Notes: generated by a model not told the origin, from the letters alone. Shown: positions 49,466 to 59,071, counted from the stretch's first letter. The stretch: DNA of 64,000 nt from an uncultured Moraxella sp. (GCA_943908425.1 CALTTC010000005.1:1-64000); one strand, 5' to 3'. Program-made: numbers and translations.

Positions 49466-49984
49466 TTAATCGCCATCTTTATTTTTAAGCGCTGCCAATA
49501 CCGCAAAAGGGTTGGGCTTTTCTTCTTCTATAGCAATACTACCTGCCTGCACAAAGGTGCAATCAGCGTGCGTTGCCGCAATCGGAATGTTAAGTAGCAG
49601 TTCATCTTCAATCAAAAAAGCAAGCTCTAGCGTGCGCGTATCAGGCAATTCATCTAAACGCACATAGTCATTCTCGCCCACATAAGGCAAGTCGCGCGCA
49701 CTTTGCACAAGCGCCAAGCGGTACTTGCCAGTAATATCCTGTGCTAGTGGTTGTAGACAGCGGTGACAGTTAAGCCATAGTACGCCCTCTACCCTAAAGT
49801 CAAGCCATAGTACGCCCTCTGTTTTACTAAGCCGACAACTAAGGGCTAACGTTGGGTCATCTTGCTGTTTAGCTACCGTCATCGCTGATAAGCGCTCAAA
49901 AAACGCCACTGGCACCGCCCCTTGCCAGTAAAAGCCACTATCTGCCCATTTTTCTAACACAATCCGTCTGGGGAATTCGTTCAT
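49466..49984 (-). CDS. yceD: YceD/DUF177 protein
   Basis: Member of the DUF177 family encoded beside rpmF, thought to influence 23S rRNA levels. It has 172 residues from [20 protein letters not shown]; upstream Met codons in the same frame are not family-like. The conserved Cys pair motif CHRCLQPL is present. Just before it, [10 protein letters not shown] and [10 protein letters not shown] are an in-frame 10-residue repeat encoded by a 19-base exact repeat (49772-49790 and 49802-49820). rpmF lies 142 bases downstream. Confidence 0.85.
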   Translation of the reverse strand: MNEFPRRIVLEKWADSGFYWQGAVPVAFFERLSAMTVAKQQDDPTLALSCRLSKTEGVLWLDFRVEGVLWLNCHRCLQPLAQDITGKYRLALVQSARDLPYVGENDYVRLDELPDTRTLELAFLIEDELLLNIPIAATHADCTFVQAGSIAIEEEKPNPFAVLAALKNKDGD

Positions 49985-50053
49985 CACACGCCTTTTGCTA
50001 AAAACTAAAGCGTCCATTATAATACAGTTTGTTTTTAAATGGTTGATAATCTT

Positions 50054-50719
50054 ATGCAAGCCTCCCCCGACTTTCGCGAGTTGCGTTGCCAGCATGTTGC
50101 ATGGCAAGCACTACACACCACCCTATCAGCCGATACTGGCTTAACAACAGCTATTTTGCACCCCTATCAAAACACATGGCAAGCCCTGCCCCAAAACCCA
50201 GACGATGATACCGCCCACACCGATTGGCTCATCCATTTATTTAATGACTTATTCGCCGACAGTAATACCCGTTTGGTGCGTGGTGCTGATGAGCCAGAGT
50301 ATTTTGCCGCCACCCATACTGCCCCTGCCCAAATCTGTTTTGCGCACGGTTATTTTGCCAGTGCCTTGCACGAGATTAGCCATTGGTGCATCGCAGGCAA
50401 AAAGCGCAGACAGCTTGACGACTTTGGCTACTGGTACTGTCCTGATGGGCGCGACAAATTAACCCAAGCGCAGTTTGAACAAGTAGAAATCCGCCCCCAA
50501 GCCATCGAATGCTTATTGACCCACGCCACTAATCGCCCTTTTTATGTATCAGCAGATAATCTAAACGCCTCTTTTGATACAAGCCAGAGTACTTTTGCCC
50601 ATGATGTCTATATCCAAGCTAGACAATTTTTACACAAGCCAACAAGCTTACCCAAAGACGCCAAACGGCTGTTATTAGCCCTGTACGTGCTATGCCAAGA
50701 TAAACCGCTCTCCAGTTAA
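50054..50719 (+). CDS. epmC: Elongation factor P hydroxylase
   Basis: EpmC (YfcM) hydroxylates the beta-lysylated Lys of EF-P, the last step of that modification. It has 221 residues from MQASPDFRELRCQHV. The metal-binding HExxH-type motif is in ASALHEISHWCIAGKKRRQ, followed by FGYWYCPDGRD and the EQVEIRPQAIE segment with a further acidic ligand. An in-frame start five codons earlier is possible. It diverges from yceD across about 70 bases. EpmA, EpmB and EF-P are not in the window. Confidence 0.92.
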   Translation: MQASPDFRELRCQHVAWQALHTTLSADTGLTTAILHPYQNTWQALPQNPDDDTAHTDWLIHLFNDLFADSNTRLVRGADEPEYFAATHTAPAQICFAHGYFASALHEISHWCIAGKKRRQLDDFGYWYCPDGRDKLTQAQFEQVEIRPQAIECLLTHATNRPFYVSADNLNASFDTSQSTFAHDVYIQARQFLHKPTSLPKDAKRLLLALYVLCQDKPLSS

Positions 50720-50759
50720 TCACCGCCCAATAATCCAACCGCTACCCATAAGGAATCCC

Positions 50760-51284
50760 ATGCAAGTTTATTATATCCACCCTGTTAATCCACAGCTACG
50801 ACTTATCAGCCAAGCCGTTGTCCATCTTAACGCCGATGAGCCATTGATTTACCCCACCGCCTTGGGTTATTGTGTGGCACTGCCCCTTAAAAGTGCCAAA
50901 CGCCAGCGTTTGCAAGCCATTACCGCCCATCAAGACCCCTATTTACTGTGTCAAGACATCAGTCAAGCCAGCCAATGGGTGAGTATTGACAATAACGCCC
51001 ACCGCACGCTAAAAACCCACGCAGGCGAGCCGACCACTGCTTTTGTATTGCCTAGCGGTAAAACACTCAATAAAGCCCTTAATGTGAGTCAAATTCCTGT
51101 ACTCTTTGCCAGTAGTGCTATTGAACAAGCATTGCTTAGCGCATTTAACGCCCCCATACTCACCCTACCCTTAGCCGAAGCAGCCCCAAGCTATGAGATA
51201 GAAAATTTGGCGTTCATTGAGGGGTTTATTAATATCGGTGATATTGCATACCAAACCGCCACCATTGTTGATTGCGCAGAATAA
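50760..51284 (+). CDS. yciO: YciO-like (Sua5/YciO/YrdC family) protein
   Basis: 174-residue protein resembling E. coli YciO: MQVYYIHPVNPQLRLISQAV, LIYPTALGY for the YPTxxxY substrate motif, PYLLCQDISQASQW and a final TIVDCAE. The family binds dsRNA or nucleotides, and its relatives make threonylcarbamoyl-adenylate for t6A. It is about 30 residues shorter than E. coli YciO, and the basic KxR residues after the first motif are not clearly conserved, so catalytic activity is doubtful. It follows epmC after 40 bases and may be cotranscribed. Confidence 0.7.
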   Translation: MQVYYIHPVNPQLRLISQAVVHLNADEPLIYPTALGYCVALPLKSAKRQRLQAITAHQDPYLLCQDISQASQWVSIDNNAHRTLKTHAGEPTTAFVLPSGKTLNKALNVSQIPVLFASSAIEQALLSAFNAPILTLPLAEAAPSYEIENLAFIEGFINIGDIAYQTATIVDCAE

Positions 51285-51509
51285 GTATTGATTGGCATTT
51301 CAATATTTATTGCTCAACACGGTTAAAATATTTGTTGTTTTACTTTAAATAAGGCGGTTTTTATCTAATAAATTAACGTAAAAAAGTTGAGAATTGCCCA
51401 TTTTGTGGTAAGATATGCCCCATCGCCAATAATAATTACAAAAGATATTGCAAAACTTACAAAATTTTGCAGACTTTTGCTAAAAAATGGTGTTTAATAG
51501 ACGCAATTC

Positions 51510-51535
51510 GCCAAACATCGTGTTTGGCATTTTTT
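51510..51535 (+). promoter_or_regulatory. Terminator-like hairpin before the outer-membrane protein start
   Basis: GCCAAACA pairs perfectly with TGTTTGGC across a 3-base loop and runs into six T residues. It ends at the Shine-Dalgarno AGGAG of the next gene, so the transcript must pass through it. It may act as an attenuator or stabilise the 5' end. Confidence 0.6.
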
Positions 51536-51545
51536 AGGAGATGCT

Positions 51546-52292
51546 ATGAAAGCTATCAAAATGACTGCGCTAGTTGCTGCTACTCTAGCCTCTAGTGCCG
51601 CTATGGCAAACGTTATGACCAACACTGCAGGTACTGTAGTTGATGGGACAAAAACTATTTTTACTACCCTTGTAAATCCTGCTGCTGTTAGTGTAGAAGC
51701 AGGTTCACTAGGTTACGGCGCTAACGTTGCTTGGGCGGTCAATGACACCACCGAACTACAAGCTGGTTGGGCAGGCGGTAACGTCACCGACCTACTAAAC
51801 GGTGATTTCAAAGCTGACGGTGCAAGATACGACATCAGCACGGATTTAAGCAACCCTTACCTAGGCGTGCAAATGCGCCCTGCTGCTAACTGGTTTACTG
51901 TGGGTACTGGTGTTATCGTACCTGACAACGAAATCACTGCTAAACTAAGACAAAATGAGTCAGCAAACATCACTATCGATGGCGTAACCTATGATGCGAC
52001 TAACGCGCGCGTAGAAGCTGAAATCAAGCAAAAAAATAAAATTGCCCCTTATCTAACCATCGGTTTTCGCCCAAATCTTAACAACAACTGGGGCGTATTC
52101 GGTGAAGTAGGCGGAGCATACATGGGCGACATCGAAGCCAACGTTAAAGTACTAGACGGTACTGTAAACGGTGACAAGGTTGCCTTGAATAACAACGCAA
52201 CGTTTGAACGTGCCGCAGAAGATTCTATTGAGAACAAAGGCTACGCTAAATGGTATCCTATCGCTAAATTGGGCGTAACTTACCGTTTCTAA
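51546..52292 (+). CDS. Putative outer-membrane beta-barrel protein (YfaZ-like)
   Basis: 248-residue exported protein. A signal peptide (MKAIKMTALVAATLASSAAMA-N) is followed by alternating beta-strand sequence such as VSVEAGSLGYGANVAW and GWAGGNVTDLL. The C-terminal strand IAKLGVTYRF ends in aromatic Phe, the mark of outer-membrane barrels recognised by BamA. It resembles YfaZ-type small barrels, but the family call is weak and ligand unknown. It starts 10 bases after a terminator-like hairpin and ends at a strong terminator. Confidence 0.75.
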   Translation: MKAIKMTALVAATLASSAAMANVMTNTAGTVVDGTKTIFTTLVNPAAVSVEAGSLGYGANVAWAVNDTTELQAGWAGGNVTDLLNGDFKADGARYDISTDLSNPYLGVQMRPAANWFTVGTGVIVPDNEITAKLRQNESANITIDGVTYDATNARVEAEIKQKNKIAPYLTIGFRPNLNNNWGVFGEVGGAYMGDIEANVKVLDGTVNGDKVALNNNATFERAAEDSIENKGYAKWYPIAKLGVTYRF

Positions 52293-52305
52293 GCTATCTT
52301 AAGCT

Positions 52306-52339
52306 AACAAAAAGGCGACTTCTGGTCGCTTTTTTGTTG
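52306..52339 (+). terminator. Terminator of the outer-membrane protein gene
   Basis: GGCGAC pairs with GTCGC plus flanking A/T runs (AACAAAAA with TTTTTTGTT) around TTCTG. Confidence 0.85.
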
Positions 52340-52369
52340 CACAACTTTTTTATGATTTAGGTTAAGCGT

Positions 52370-52813
52370 ATGCACCAAAATTTACCTTTTGCTTGGGTCA
52401 GCTGGGAGATGCTCTATATAGCACTTAGCGTGCTGGTTGCTGTTGGTATCTTTTGGCAAAGCTTACTTATTAAGCGTAACGACAAGCGTATCCCGTCATC
52501 AGCAGTGTTTCACCTTGCCTCCTTTTTAGATACGCTTTGGGTGCCAATTTCGGCACTTGCTCTTTATTTTTTAACGTTTGACGCCCTTGCTATTGTCTCT
52601 CCTACCCTTTATTTAATCTATACTTTCGTTGGGTTTTTTTATACAAGCAAAACCTTTAAGCGTAGTAATATGCCAAGCGATATTAAAGATATCGTCTTTG
52701 ATGACGGACATTTAAGTTTTTTACAGGCATTTGGCTTGGTGTTTGCAAGCTTTAATTTGTTTGTATTGTGGGCAACTTATCAAGGTTTAACATTAAATTG
52801 GGTTTTTTTCTAA
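52370..52813 (+). CDS. Hypothetical inner-membrane protein
   Basis: 147-residue protein that I do not recognise. Four hydrophobic segments are likely at about 13-30 (LYIALSVLVAVGIFW), 48-68, 72-92 and 120-140. A short charged loop KRSNMPSDIKDIVFDDGH lies between the last two. It lies between an outer-membrane protein gene and a cold-shock gene, with no further clue to function. Confidence 0.6.
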   Translation: MHQNLPFAWVSWEMLYIALSVLVAVGIFWQSLLIKRNDKRIPSSAVFHLASFLDTLWVPISALALYFLTFDALAIVSPTLYLIYTFVGFFYTSKTFKRSNMPSDIKDIVFDDGHLSFLQAFGLVFASFNLFVLWATYQGLTLNWVFF

Positions 52814-52842
52814 AAAACGCTAGTATTTTGTTAATTATCTGT

Positions 52843-53068
52843 TATAATAAGCCTTGTATTTATGCACCTTACGCTTGAAGTTTGTAAGTTTTACTTATGG
52901 CACAGGTTAGTTACACAAGAATAACGTTAGTCCTTAAGTGTTCGTTTGAACCTAATAGGAATGCGTCCTTTTGTTAGACGATTATTTAGCGCAAGCTTTG
53001 TAATCTAGGCGACATGAATATTAAACGCACTCAAGTGCATTTTTAAACGAAAATCTAAGGTAAATGTT
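52843..53068 (+). promoter_or_regulatory. Promoter and long leader of the cold-shock gene
   Basis: TGT-TATAAT at 52840-52848 predicts a start near 52855 and a leader of about 214 bases, as long as those of thermosensing cspA mRNAs. GCAC-TCAA-GTGC followed by ATTTTT lies at about 53028-53045. A cold-induced structural switch is inferred by analogy. Confidence 0.45.
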
Positions 53069-53281
53069 ATGTCAAACAGAGTATTTGGTACAGTTAAGTG
53101 GTTCAATGATGCAAAAGGTTTTGGCTTTATCGCTCAAGACAATGGCGGTCAAGACGTATTTGCACATTTTAGCGCCATTAAAGGTGACGGCTTTAAAAGC
53201 CTAGCTGAAGGTCAAAAAGTGTCTTTCATCCTAGGTGAAGGCAAAAAAGGCCCACAAGCTGAAGAGATTGAAGCTGCTTAA
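53069..53281 (+). CDS. Cold-shock domain protein (CspA family)
   Basis: 70-residue single-strand nucleic-acid-binding protein, an OB-fold RNA chaperone. It starts [15 protein letters not shown]; the RNP1 motif KGFGFI and RNP2 motif VFAHF are present at about 16-21 and 30-34. The long leader suggests post-transcriptional control. Which Csp paralogue it is cannot be decided, and cold induction is not proven. A strong terminator follows. Confidence 0.94.
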   Translation: MSNRVFGTVKWFNDAKGFGFIAQDNGGQDVFAHFSAIKGDGFKSLAEGQKVSFILGEGKKGPQAEEIEAA

Positions 53282-53296
53282 GCTTTAAACACTTCC

Positions 53297-53328
53297 AAAA
53301 AGACAACCTTATCTAGGTTGTCTTTTTT
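53297..53328 (+). terminator. Terminator of the cold-shock gene
   Basis: AAAAAGACAACC pairs with GGTTGTCTTTTTT across TTATCTA. Confidence 0.9.
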
Positions 53329-53457
53329 ATTGCCTGTTAAAATGCCATCTGTTACTATTTTTATACCAAAATTTGCCCATTGTCCTTGTGCAATGATTTG
53401 CAAAGTTAGCAAAAATACGCTATTGTAGAAGTCTAAACCAATACAATAGGAAAGCCA

Positions 53458-54207
53458 ATGAAAATTCTAGTCGCCGTTAAGCGAGTCATTGACCACAACG
53501 TTAAAGTGCGCGTGAAAGATGACAGCTCCGCCGTAGAAACCGCCAATGCCAAAATGTCCATCAACCCCTTTTGCGAGATTGCCGTTGAAGAAGCGGTGCG
53601 ATTAAAAGAAAAAGGCATTGCCAGCGAAATTATTGCTGTCAGTATTGGCACCAGTCAAGCCCAAGAACAGCTACGTTCCGCGCTTGCCTTGGGTGCTGAC
53701 CGCGCTATCTTAGTAGAGACCGATGCCAAAGCTTACCCCTTGCAGGTCGCTAAAATTTTAAAACAAATCGCTAGCAACGAAGGCGCAGACTTGGTGCTAC
53801 TTGGCAAGCAAGCCATTGATGATGACAACAATCAAACCGGACAAATGCTCGCCGCAATCATGGATGTCCCACAAGCAACTTTTGCCTCAGAGATTAGCAT
53901 TGACGGCAATGAAGCGGTTGTAACGCGTGAGATTGATGGGGGATTACAAACCATCAAGCTCACCCTACCAGCGGTGATTACCACCGACTTACGCTTAAAC
54001 GAACCCCGTTTCCCTAAATTGCCTAACATTATGGCTGCCAAGAAAAAACCCATTGATACCAAGACACCGAGCGACTTTGGTGTGGATATGACAAGCAATA
54101 TTAGCACGTTAAAAGTTGTCCCGCCCGCCGAACGTCAAGCAGGTATCAAGGTAGCTTCTGTGGATGAGTTGGTAGATAAATTAAGAAACGAAGCCAAAGT
54201 AATTTAG
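53458..54207 (+). CDS. etfB: Electron transfer flavoprotein subunit beta
   Basis: AMP-binding subunit of ETF, which carries electrons from acyl-CoA and other dehydrogenases to ETF-quinone oxidoreductase. It has 249 residues. It begins [19 protein letters not shown] and contains [20 protein letters not shown] (about 118-137), the recognition-loop region, and [20 protein letters not shown]. etfA follows after 29 bases. Confidence 0.96.
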   Translation: MKILVAVKRVIDHNVKVRVKDDSSAVETANAKMSINPFCEIAVEEAVRLKEKGIASEIIAVSIGTSQAQEQLRSALALGADRAILVETDAKAYPLQVAKILKQIASNEGADLVLLGKQAIDDDNNQTGQMLAAIMDVPQATFASEISIDGNEAVVTREIDGGLQTIKLTLPAVITTDLRLNEPRFPKLPNIMAAKKKPIDTKTPSDFGVDMTSNISTLKVVPPAERQAGIKVASVDELVDKLRNEAKVI

Positions 54208-54236
54208 TCCTATTCATACTATTTTAAGGAATAATA

Positions 54237-55169
54237 ATGACCGTCTTAGTCTATGCTGAACACGATAACCAAAACTTAAAACCCGCCACGCTCTCTACCA
54301 TTACTGCCGCTGCCGCACTTAACGAGCCCATCCATCTGTTAGTGGTCGGCGCAGAGTGCCACGCGGTCGCCGAGCAAGCAAGCCGTATCGCTGGCGTCGC
54401 CCAAGTACTGGTAGCGGACAGCGCCACCTATGCCCATCAGTTAGCCGAAAACACCGCCAAGCTTGTTGTTAGCTTAGCAGGGGATTATAACTATATCGTC
54501 GCTCCTGCCACCACTACTGGCAAGAACTTTTTACCCCGTGTCGCCGCCTTATTAGATGTGGGCATGATTTCTGATATTACTAAAGTGGTTAATAATAACA
54601 CCTTTGAGCGCCCAATTTATGCGGGCAACGCCATTGAAACCGTGCAAACTACTGCCAACACCATTATCTTTAGTGTGCGCACCACTGCCTTTGACAAGGC
54701 TGCGATAGGCGACACAGCTGCTCCTATTAATACGGTAGAGGCTTTGGCGGATTTTGCCAAGACAAGCTTTGTAAAAGAGACGCTAGCCACTTCCGCGCGC
54801 CCAGAGCTAACCGCCGCCAACATTGTGGTATCAGGCGGACGGGCACTTGGTAGTAGCGAAAACTTTGCCCAGTATATTGAACCCTTAGCGGATAAACTAG
54901 GCGCTGCCATTGGCGCAAGTCGTGCCGCTGTAGATGCTGGATTTGTACCCAACGATTTGCAAGTGGGGCAAACAGGCAAAATTGTCGCGCCAAGTCTCTA
55001 CATTGCCGTGGGTATTTCTGGTGCCATTCAACATTTGGCAGGCATGAAAGATTCCAAAACCATTGTTGCTATTAACAATGACCCAGAATCGCCCATTACC
55101 AAGCTGGCTGATTATTATTTGGAAGGCGATTTATTCACCGTTTTGCCTGAACTAACCAGCAAACTATAA
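54237..55169 (+). CDS. etfA: Electron transfer flavoprotein subunit alpha
   Basis: FAD-binding subunit of ETF. It has 310 residues. The C-terminal FAD domain shows [38 protein letters not shown], and the loop [19 protein letters not shown]. The N-terminal domain is of the usual divergent type. It is cotranscribed with etfB and ends at the terminator at 55188. Confidence 0.96.
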   Translation: MTVLVYAEHDNQNLKPATLSTITAAAALNEPIHLLVVGAECHAVAEQASRIAGVAQVLVADSATYAHQLAENTAKLVVSLAGDYNYIVAPATTTGKNFLPRVAALLDVGMISDITKVVNNNTFERPIYAGNAIETVQTTANTIIFSVRTTAFDKAAIGDTAAPINTVEALADFAKTSFVKETLATSARPELTAANIVVSGGRALGSSENFAQYIEPLADKLGAAIGASRAAVDAGFVPNDLQVGQTGKIVAPSLYIAVGISGAIQHLAGMKDSKTIVAINNDPESPITKLADYYLEGDLFTVLPELTSKL

Positions 55170-55187
55170 CAGTCTGTGCTGTTAGCT

Positions 55188-55217
55188 TGCGACATTTTCG
55201 GATGTCGCATTTTTTTA
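55188..55217 (+). terminator. Terminator of etfBA
   Basis: TGCGACAT pairs with ATGTCGCA across TTTCGG and is followed by eight T residues. Confidence 0.92.
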
Positions 55218-55280
55218 GGCTACTAAGGACGTTATTTAAGCTATAAAATTTACAAGAATTTTTCATAAAAAGGGTAAACA

Positions 55281-56645
55281 ATGACAGAACAATATGATTA
55301 CATTGTTATCGGTGGGGGCAGTGGCGGTATCGCTTCGGTCAATCGTGCAGCAAGTTTTGGCAAAAAATGCTTGCTGATTGAAGCGCAAAAACTTGGGGGT
55401 ACTTGCGTCAATGTCGGCTGTGTGCCCAAAAAAGTGATGTGGTATGCTGCAAGCGTTAGCGAAACTTTACGCAAATTTGCCCCTGACTATGGTTTTGATA
55501 ATACCATAAAAACCTTTGATTATAATAAGCTTATCGCCAATCGTAGTGCTTATATTGACCGTATTCATCAATCCTATCAAAACGGCTTACAAAAAAATAA
55601 TGTTGATGTCATTAAAGGACACGCCAAATTTATTGACAAGCATACTGTTACCGTCAATAATCAAGAATTTAGTGCCCCACATATTTTGATTGCCGTTGGG
55701 GGTAAGCCTTATATCCCAAACATTGAAGGAGCAGAGTTAGGTATTGATTCTGATGGCTTTTTTGCCCTATCTGCCTTGCCCAAAAAGACTGTGATTGTTG
55801 GTGGTGGTTATATTGGGGTAGAGTTAGCAGGGGTGTTGGCAAATCTTGGCAGTGATGTTACCTTAGTGATTCGTAAATCAACCGTGCTGGCAGAATTTGA
55901 TAGCGATATTACCGCCACGCTAATGCAACTAATGCAAGACAATGGCATTCAAATTGTGAGTGGTGCAAGCCCCACAAAAATCACCAAAAACAATGAGATA
56001 AGCGATAATACATTGAGTATTGCTTTGAATAATGGCGACACGCTAGTCGCTCAAACGCTCATTTGGGCAACAGGACGCACGCCAAATACCGCTGATTTAT
56101 CTTTAGAAAAGGCAGGGGTTAGCGTCAATGAACAAGGCTATATTATCACCGATAAATTTCAAAATACCGCTACTAATGGCGTGTATGCCGTAGGTGATGT
56201 GATAGCGGATGGCATACCATTGACCCCTGTTGCCGTGGCGGCAGGACGGCGACTGTCGGAGCGACTGTTTAACAATAAACCAAAAGAACATTTGGATTAT
56301 AACCTAGTCCCTACCGTGATTTTTAGCCATCCGCCCATTGCTACGATTGGCAAAAGCGAAACTTGTGCCAAAAAAGAATATGGCGAAAATGCCATCAAAG
56401 TGTATACAGCAACTTTCACGCCAATGTTTAGTGCCATTACAAGCCATCGTGAACCGTGCAAAATGAAACTCATTTGCCAAGGGGATAATGAACGCATTGT
56501 TGGTTTGCACGCGATTGGTTTTGGTGTAGATGAAATGTTGCAAGGCTTTGCCGTTGCCATTAAAATGGGGGCAACCAAGCAAGATTTTGATAATACTGTT
56601 GCTATTCACCCCACAGGCTCAGAAGAGTTTGTAACTATGCGTTAA
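55281..56645 (+). CDS. gor: Glutathione-disulfide reductase
   Basis: FAD- and NADPH-dependent reductase that regenerates glutathione. It has 454 residues. The FAD motif is IGGGSGGIASVNRAA (about 10-24), the redox disulfide is in GGTCVNVGCVPKK (Cys42 and Cys47), and the NADPH motif is VGGGYIGVELAGVLANLG. The active-site His-Glu pair is in AIHPTGSEEFVTMR at the C terminus. The C-terminal motif fits glutathione rather than lipoamide or mercury reductase. Confidence 0.92.
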   Translation: MTEQYDYIVIGGGSGGIASVNRAASFGKKCLLIEAQKLGGTCVNVGCVPKKVMWYAASVSETLRKFAPDYGFDNTIKTFDYNKLIANRSAYIDRIHQSYQNGLQKNNVDVIKGHAKFIDKHTVTVNNQEFSAPHILIAVGGKPYIPNIEGAELGIDSDGFFALSALPKKTVIVGGGYIGVELAGVLANLGSDVTLVIRKSTVLAEFDSDITATLMQLMQDNGIQIVSGASPTKITKNNEISDNTLSIALNNGDTLVAQTLIWATGRTPNTADLSLEKAGVSVNEQGYIITDKFQNTATNGVYAVGDVIADGIPLTPVAVAAGRRLSERLFNNKPKEHLDYNLVPTVIFSHPPIATIGKSETCAKKEYGENAIKVYTATFTPMFSAITSHREPCKMKLICQGDNERIVGLHAIGFGVDEMLQGFAVAIKMGATKQDFDNTVAIHPTGSEEFVTMR

Positions 56646-56749
56646 AACTTGTCGCCTTGTGTCTTAGTGCAATAATCAACCCAAAGTAAACAACCTAAAT
56701 CAAATCCGCCAATTGACCTAGATTGGCGGTGCTTTCTTTGGCTAAAAAA

Positions 56750-56758
56750 TGCTATAAT
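56750..56758 (+). promoter_or_regulatory. Extended -10 upstream of map
   Basis: TGC-TATAAT with no good -35. The start near 56765 lies inside the longer open frame and so supports the map ATG at 56786. Confidence 0.5.
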
Positions 56759-56785
56759 AACTCATCTGTGCCAACGAGACGATGT

Positions 56786-57574
56786 ATGAGTAAGCCAATC
56801 CCCTTATTAAAAGATGATGAAATCCTAAAAATGCAAACAGCGGGCAAACTTGCCGCCTCTGTGCTTGAGATGCTAGACCCCTATGTTAAGATAGGCGTAA
56901 GCACGGGCAAATTAAACGAGCTTGCCCATCAATACATCTTGGATAATAATGCAATTCCCGCCCCACTCAATTACAACGGCTTTCCCAAATCTATCTGCAC
57001 CTCTATCAACCACGTTGTCTGCCACGGCATTCCTGACGACAATCGCCTCTTAAAAGACGGCGATATTATCAACATTGACGTTACCGTTATCAAAGACGGT
57101 TATTATGGCGACACCTCCAAAATGTGGGTGGTGGGTGAAGGCTCAATCATGGCAAATCGCTTATGTAGCGTTACCCAACAAGCCCTCTATGCAGCGATGG
57201 CAGTGGTCAAAAATGGGGCAAAATTGGGCGATATTGGGGCGGCAATTATGGATGTGGTAGAGCCTGAACGCTTTAGCATTGTGCGTGAATTTTGTGGACA
57301 CGGCATCGGTAAACAATTTCACTGCGAACCACAAATTTTGCATTATGGCAAAAAAGGCAGTGGCATTACCCTAAAAACAGGCATGGCATTTACCATTGAA
57401 CCTATGATAAATCAAGGCGTGTGGCAGACCAAAATTATGAAAGACGGCTGGACAGCAATCACCAAAGACCGTAAATTATCCGCCCAATGGGAGCATACAC
57501 TCATTGTTACCGACAACGGTTGTATTGTAACCACTAAACGTGATGAAGAAGAGTTAAGCTTTATTAAAGCGTAA
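56786..57574 (+). CDS. map: Methionine aminopeptidase, type I
   Basis: Removes the initiator Met from nascent proteins. It has 262 residues from MSKPIPLLKDDEILKM. The five metal ligands fall in NIDVTVIKDGYYGDTSKM (two Asp), FCGHGIGKQFH (His), FTIEPMI (Glu) and WEHTLIVT (Glu). An in-frame start 21 codons upstream lies before the proposed promoter and is rejected. Unlike in E. coli it does not adjoin rpsB. Confidence 0.95.
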   Translation: MSKPIPLLKDDEILKMQTAGKLAASVLEMLDPYVKIGVSTGKLNELAHQYILDNNAIPAPLNYNGFPKSICTSINHVVCHGIPDDNRLLKDGDIINIDVTVIKDGYYGDTSKMWVVGEGSIMANRLCSVTQQALYAAMAVVKNGAKLGDIGAAIMDVVEPERFSIVREFCGHGIGKQFHCEPQILHYGKKGSGITLKTGMAFTIEPMINQGVWQTKIMKDGWTAITKDRKLSAQWEHTLIVTDNGCIVTTKRDEEELSFIKA

Positions 57575-58231
57575 TTGGCTTGTCTTGGTAAGTTAGTTAT
57601 TCAAAACTTTAGCACAATTAAACTTTAGTGCAGTTAAATGAATAATTTTTGTTTTACAAGATTACCATTCAACGCAATGACAGTGGCATTTTAAAACAAT
57701 GGCATTTTAAGAAAATTGACCGCTTACACCTTAAAATAGCCGTTGATTTGTTAATAACACTTGGCTTAAAATTGAGCTTACCAAAAGCAGTGGTCGTCTG
57801 CATTATCATTGAGACAACAATTTACTGGTATTTTTGATATTTATCAGCGATAGCCTTACTTTAGTGATGGTTGTGTTTTAGCGATAACCGTACTTTAACA
57901 ATAGTTGTAATTTAGTGATAGCTGTAATTTAGTGATAGTTGCAAAGCAAGCCCAGTAATAGTCGTATGATAACCGAACATAATTTTGCTATTAGTTAGCT
58001 ATTGCTGTTGGCTAAAACGTATCTTTTTCGTAGCTATGCTTTAGCGTCATTTAATATACAACTTTCACACAGGCAAAAACCATAGCAAAAACCGCCTAAT
58101 AACGCTTTATGATAAAGATATGCCGATACTATTTTATAGCAAAAAAGACACTTATTGATTTTTGCTGAATTTGGATTTAGATTTATGAATATCCTTTTAA
58201 GGGCAATATTTAACCTTTTTAGTGAACAATT
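57575..58231. other. Gene-poor spacer between map and thyA
   Basis: No convincing gene. A plus frame of 62 codons (57649-57837) starts only with TTG and ends in a hydrophobic stretch (KAVVVCIIIETTIYWYF), so it may be a remnant of a small membrane protein. TGGCATTTTA is repeated nearby. A 6 x 17-bp tandem repeat occupies 57839-57940. The rest is AT-rich with no recognisable RNA. Confidence 0.45.
57839..57940. repeat. Six tandem copies of a 17-bp unit
   Basis: Six units in strict 17-base register; the last two, GTAATTTAGTGATAGCT and GTAATTTAGTGATAGTT, differ at one base, and earlier units diverge progressively. The shared core is TTTAGYGATAG. It looks iteron-like but there is no rep gene or DnaA-box cluster beside it. 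Confidence 0.85.
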
Positions 58232-59071
58232 ATGAAACAATATTTAACGCTTTTAGACCATATTTTAGCAACTGGCAGTGATAAGGGCGACCGCACTGGC
58301 ACAGGCACTCGCTCGGTATTTGGCTATCAAATGCGATTTGATTTAACCTGCGGCTTTCCCTTATTGACAACCAAAAAAGTGCATTTTCGCTCGGTGGTTT
58401 ATGAGCTTTTGTGGTTTTTAAAGGGCGATACCCACGTTGATTATCTCACCCAAAACAACGTAAGCATTTGGGACGAATGGGCGACACCAGCACAAACCGC
58501 CAAATTCGGCAGAACCGCTGGCGACTTAGGGCCTATTTATGGACACCAATGGCGAAATTTTGGGGCAAGCAAAACTGCCGATGGCTATCTTGATGACGGC
58601 ATTGACCAAATCGCTTGGCTAATCAACGAAATCAAACACAACCCCAACTCACGCCGTTTGATTGTTACCGGCTGGAATCCCAAAGAAGCGACCGAAGTTG
58701 CCCTACCGCCTTGCCATACTTTATTTCAATTTTTTGTCAATGATGGCAAATTATCGTGCCAGCTGTATCAGCGTAGTGCCGATGTATTTTTGGGTGTGCC
58801 ATTTAACATTGCAAGCTATGCCCTACTCACCCATATGGTGGCAAGCGTTTGTGATTTGGCGGTGGGCGAATTTGTTTGGACGGGGGGCGATGTGCATTTA
58901 TACCACAACCACTTAAACCAAGCCAAATTGCAATTAACCCGCACACCATTAGCCCCTGCCCAATTAACCTTAAATCCTGCCATTAACGATATTTTTGCCT
59001 TTGAATTCAAGGACATTTCCTTGGATAACTACCAATCACACCCTGCCATTAAAGCTGACGTTGCCGTATGA
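58232..59071 (+). CDS. thyA: Thymidylate synthase
   Basis: Methylates dUMP to dTMP using methylene-tetrahydrofolate. It has 279 residues, the common long form of the E. coli-like enzyme with a small insert after [26 protein letters not shown] near the N terminus and the catalytic Cys in [11 protein letters not shown] are clear. The C-terminal IKADVAV is typical. Its stop overlaps the folA start by four bases (ATGA), coupling dTMP synthesis to recycling of dihydrofolate. Confidence 0.96.
   Translation: MKQYLTLLDHILATGSDKGDRTGTGTRSVFGYQMRFDLTCGFPLLTTKKVHFRSVVYELLWFLKGDTHVDYLTQNNVSIWDEWATPAQTAKFGRTAGDLGPIYGHQWRNFGASKTADGYLDDGIDQIAWLINEIKHNPNSRRLIVTGWNPKEATEVALPPCHTLFQFFVNDGKLSCQLYQRSADVFLGVPFNIASYALLTHMVASVCDLAVGEFVWTGGDVHLYHNHLNQAKLQLTRTPLAPAQLTLNPAINDIFAFEFKDISLDNYQSHPAIKADVAV

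Noticed and set aside
57649..57837. 62-codon plus frame in the map-thyA spacer as a gene
   Set aside because: It can start only with TTG, has no ribosome site and no recognised family; noted only as a possible remnant.
57839..57940. Reading the 17-bp array as a CRISPR array
   Set aside because: Units are contiguous with no spacers and are too short for CRISPR repeats.
57839..57940. Reading the 17-bp array as a plasmid-type replication origin
   Set aside because: No replication initiator gene or clear DnaA-box cluster lies nearby, and flanking genes are chromosomal housekeeping genes.
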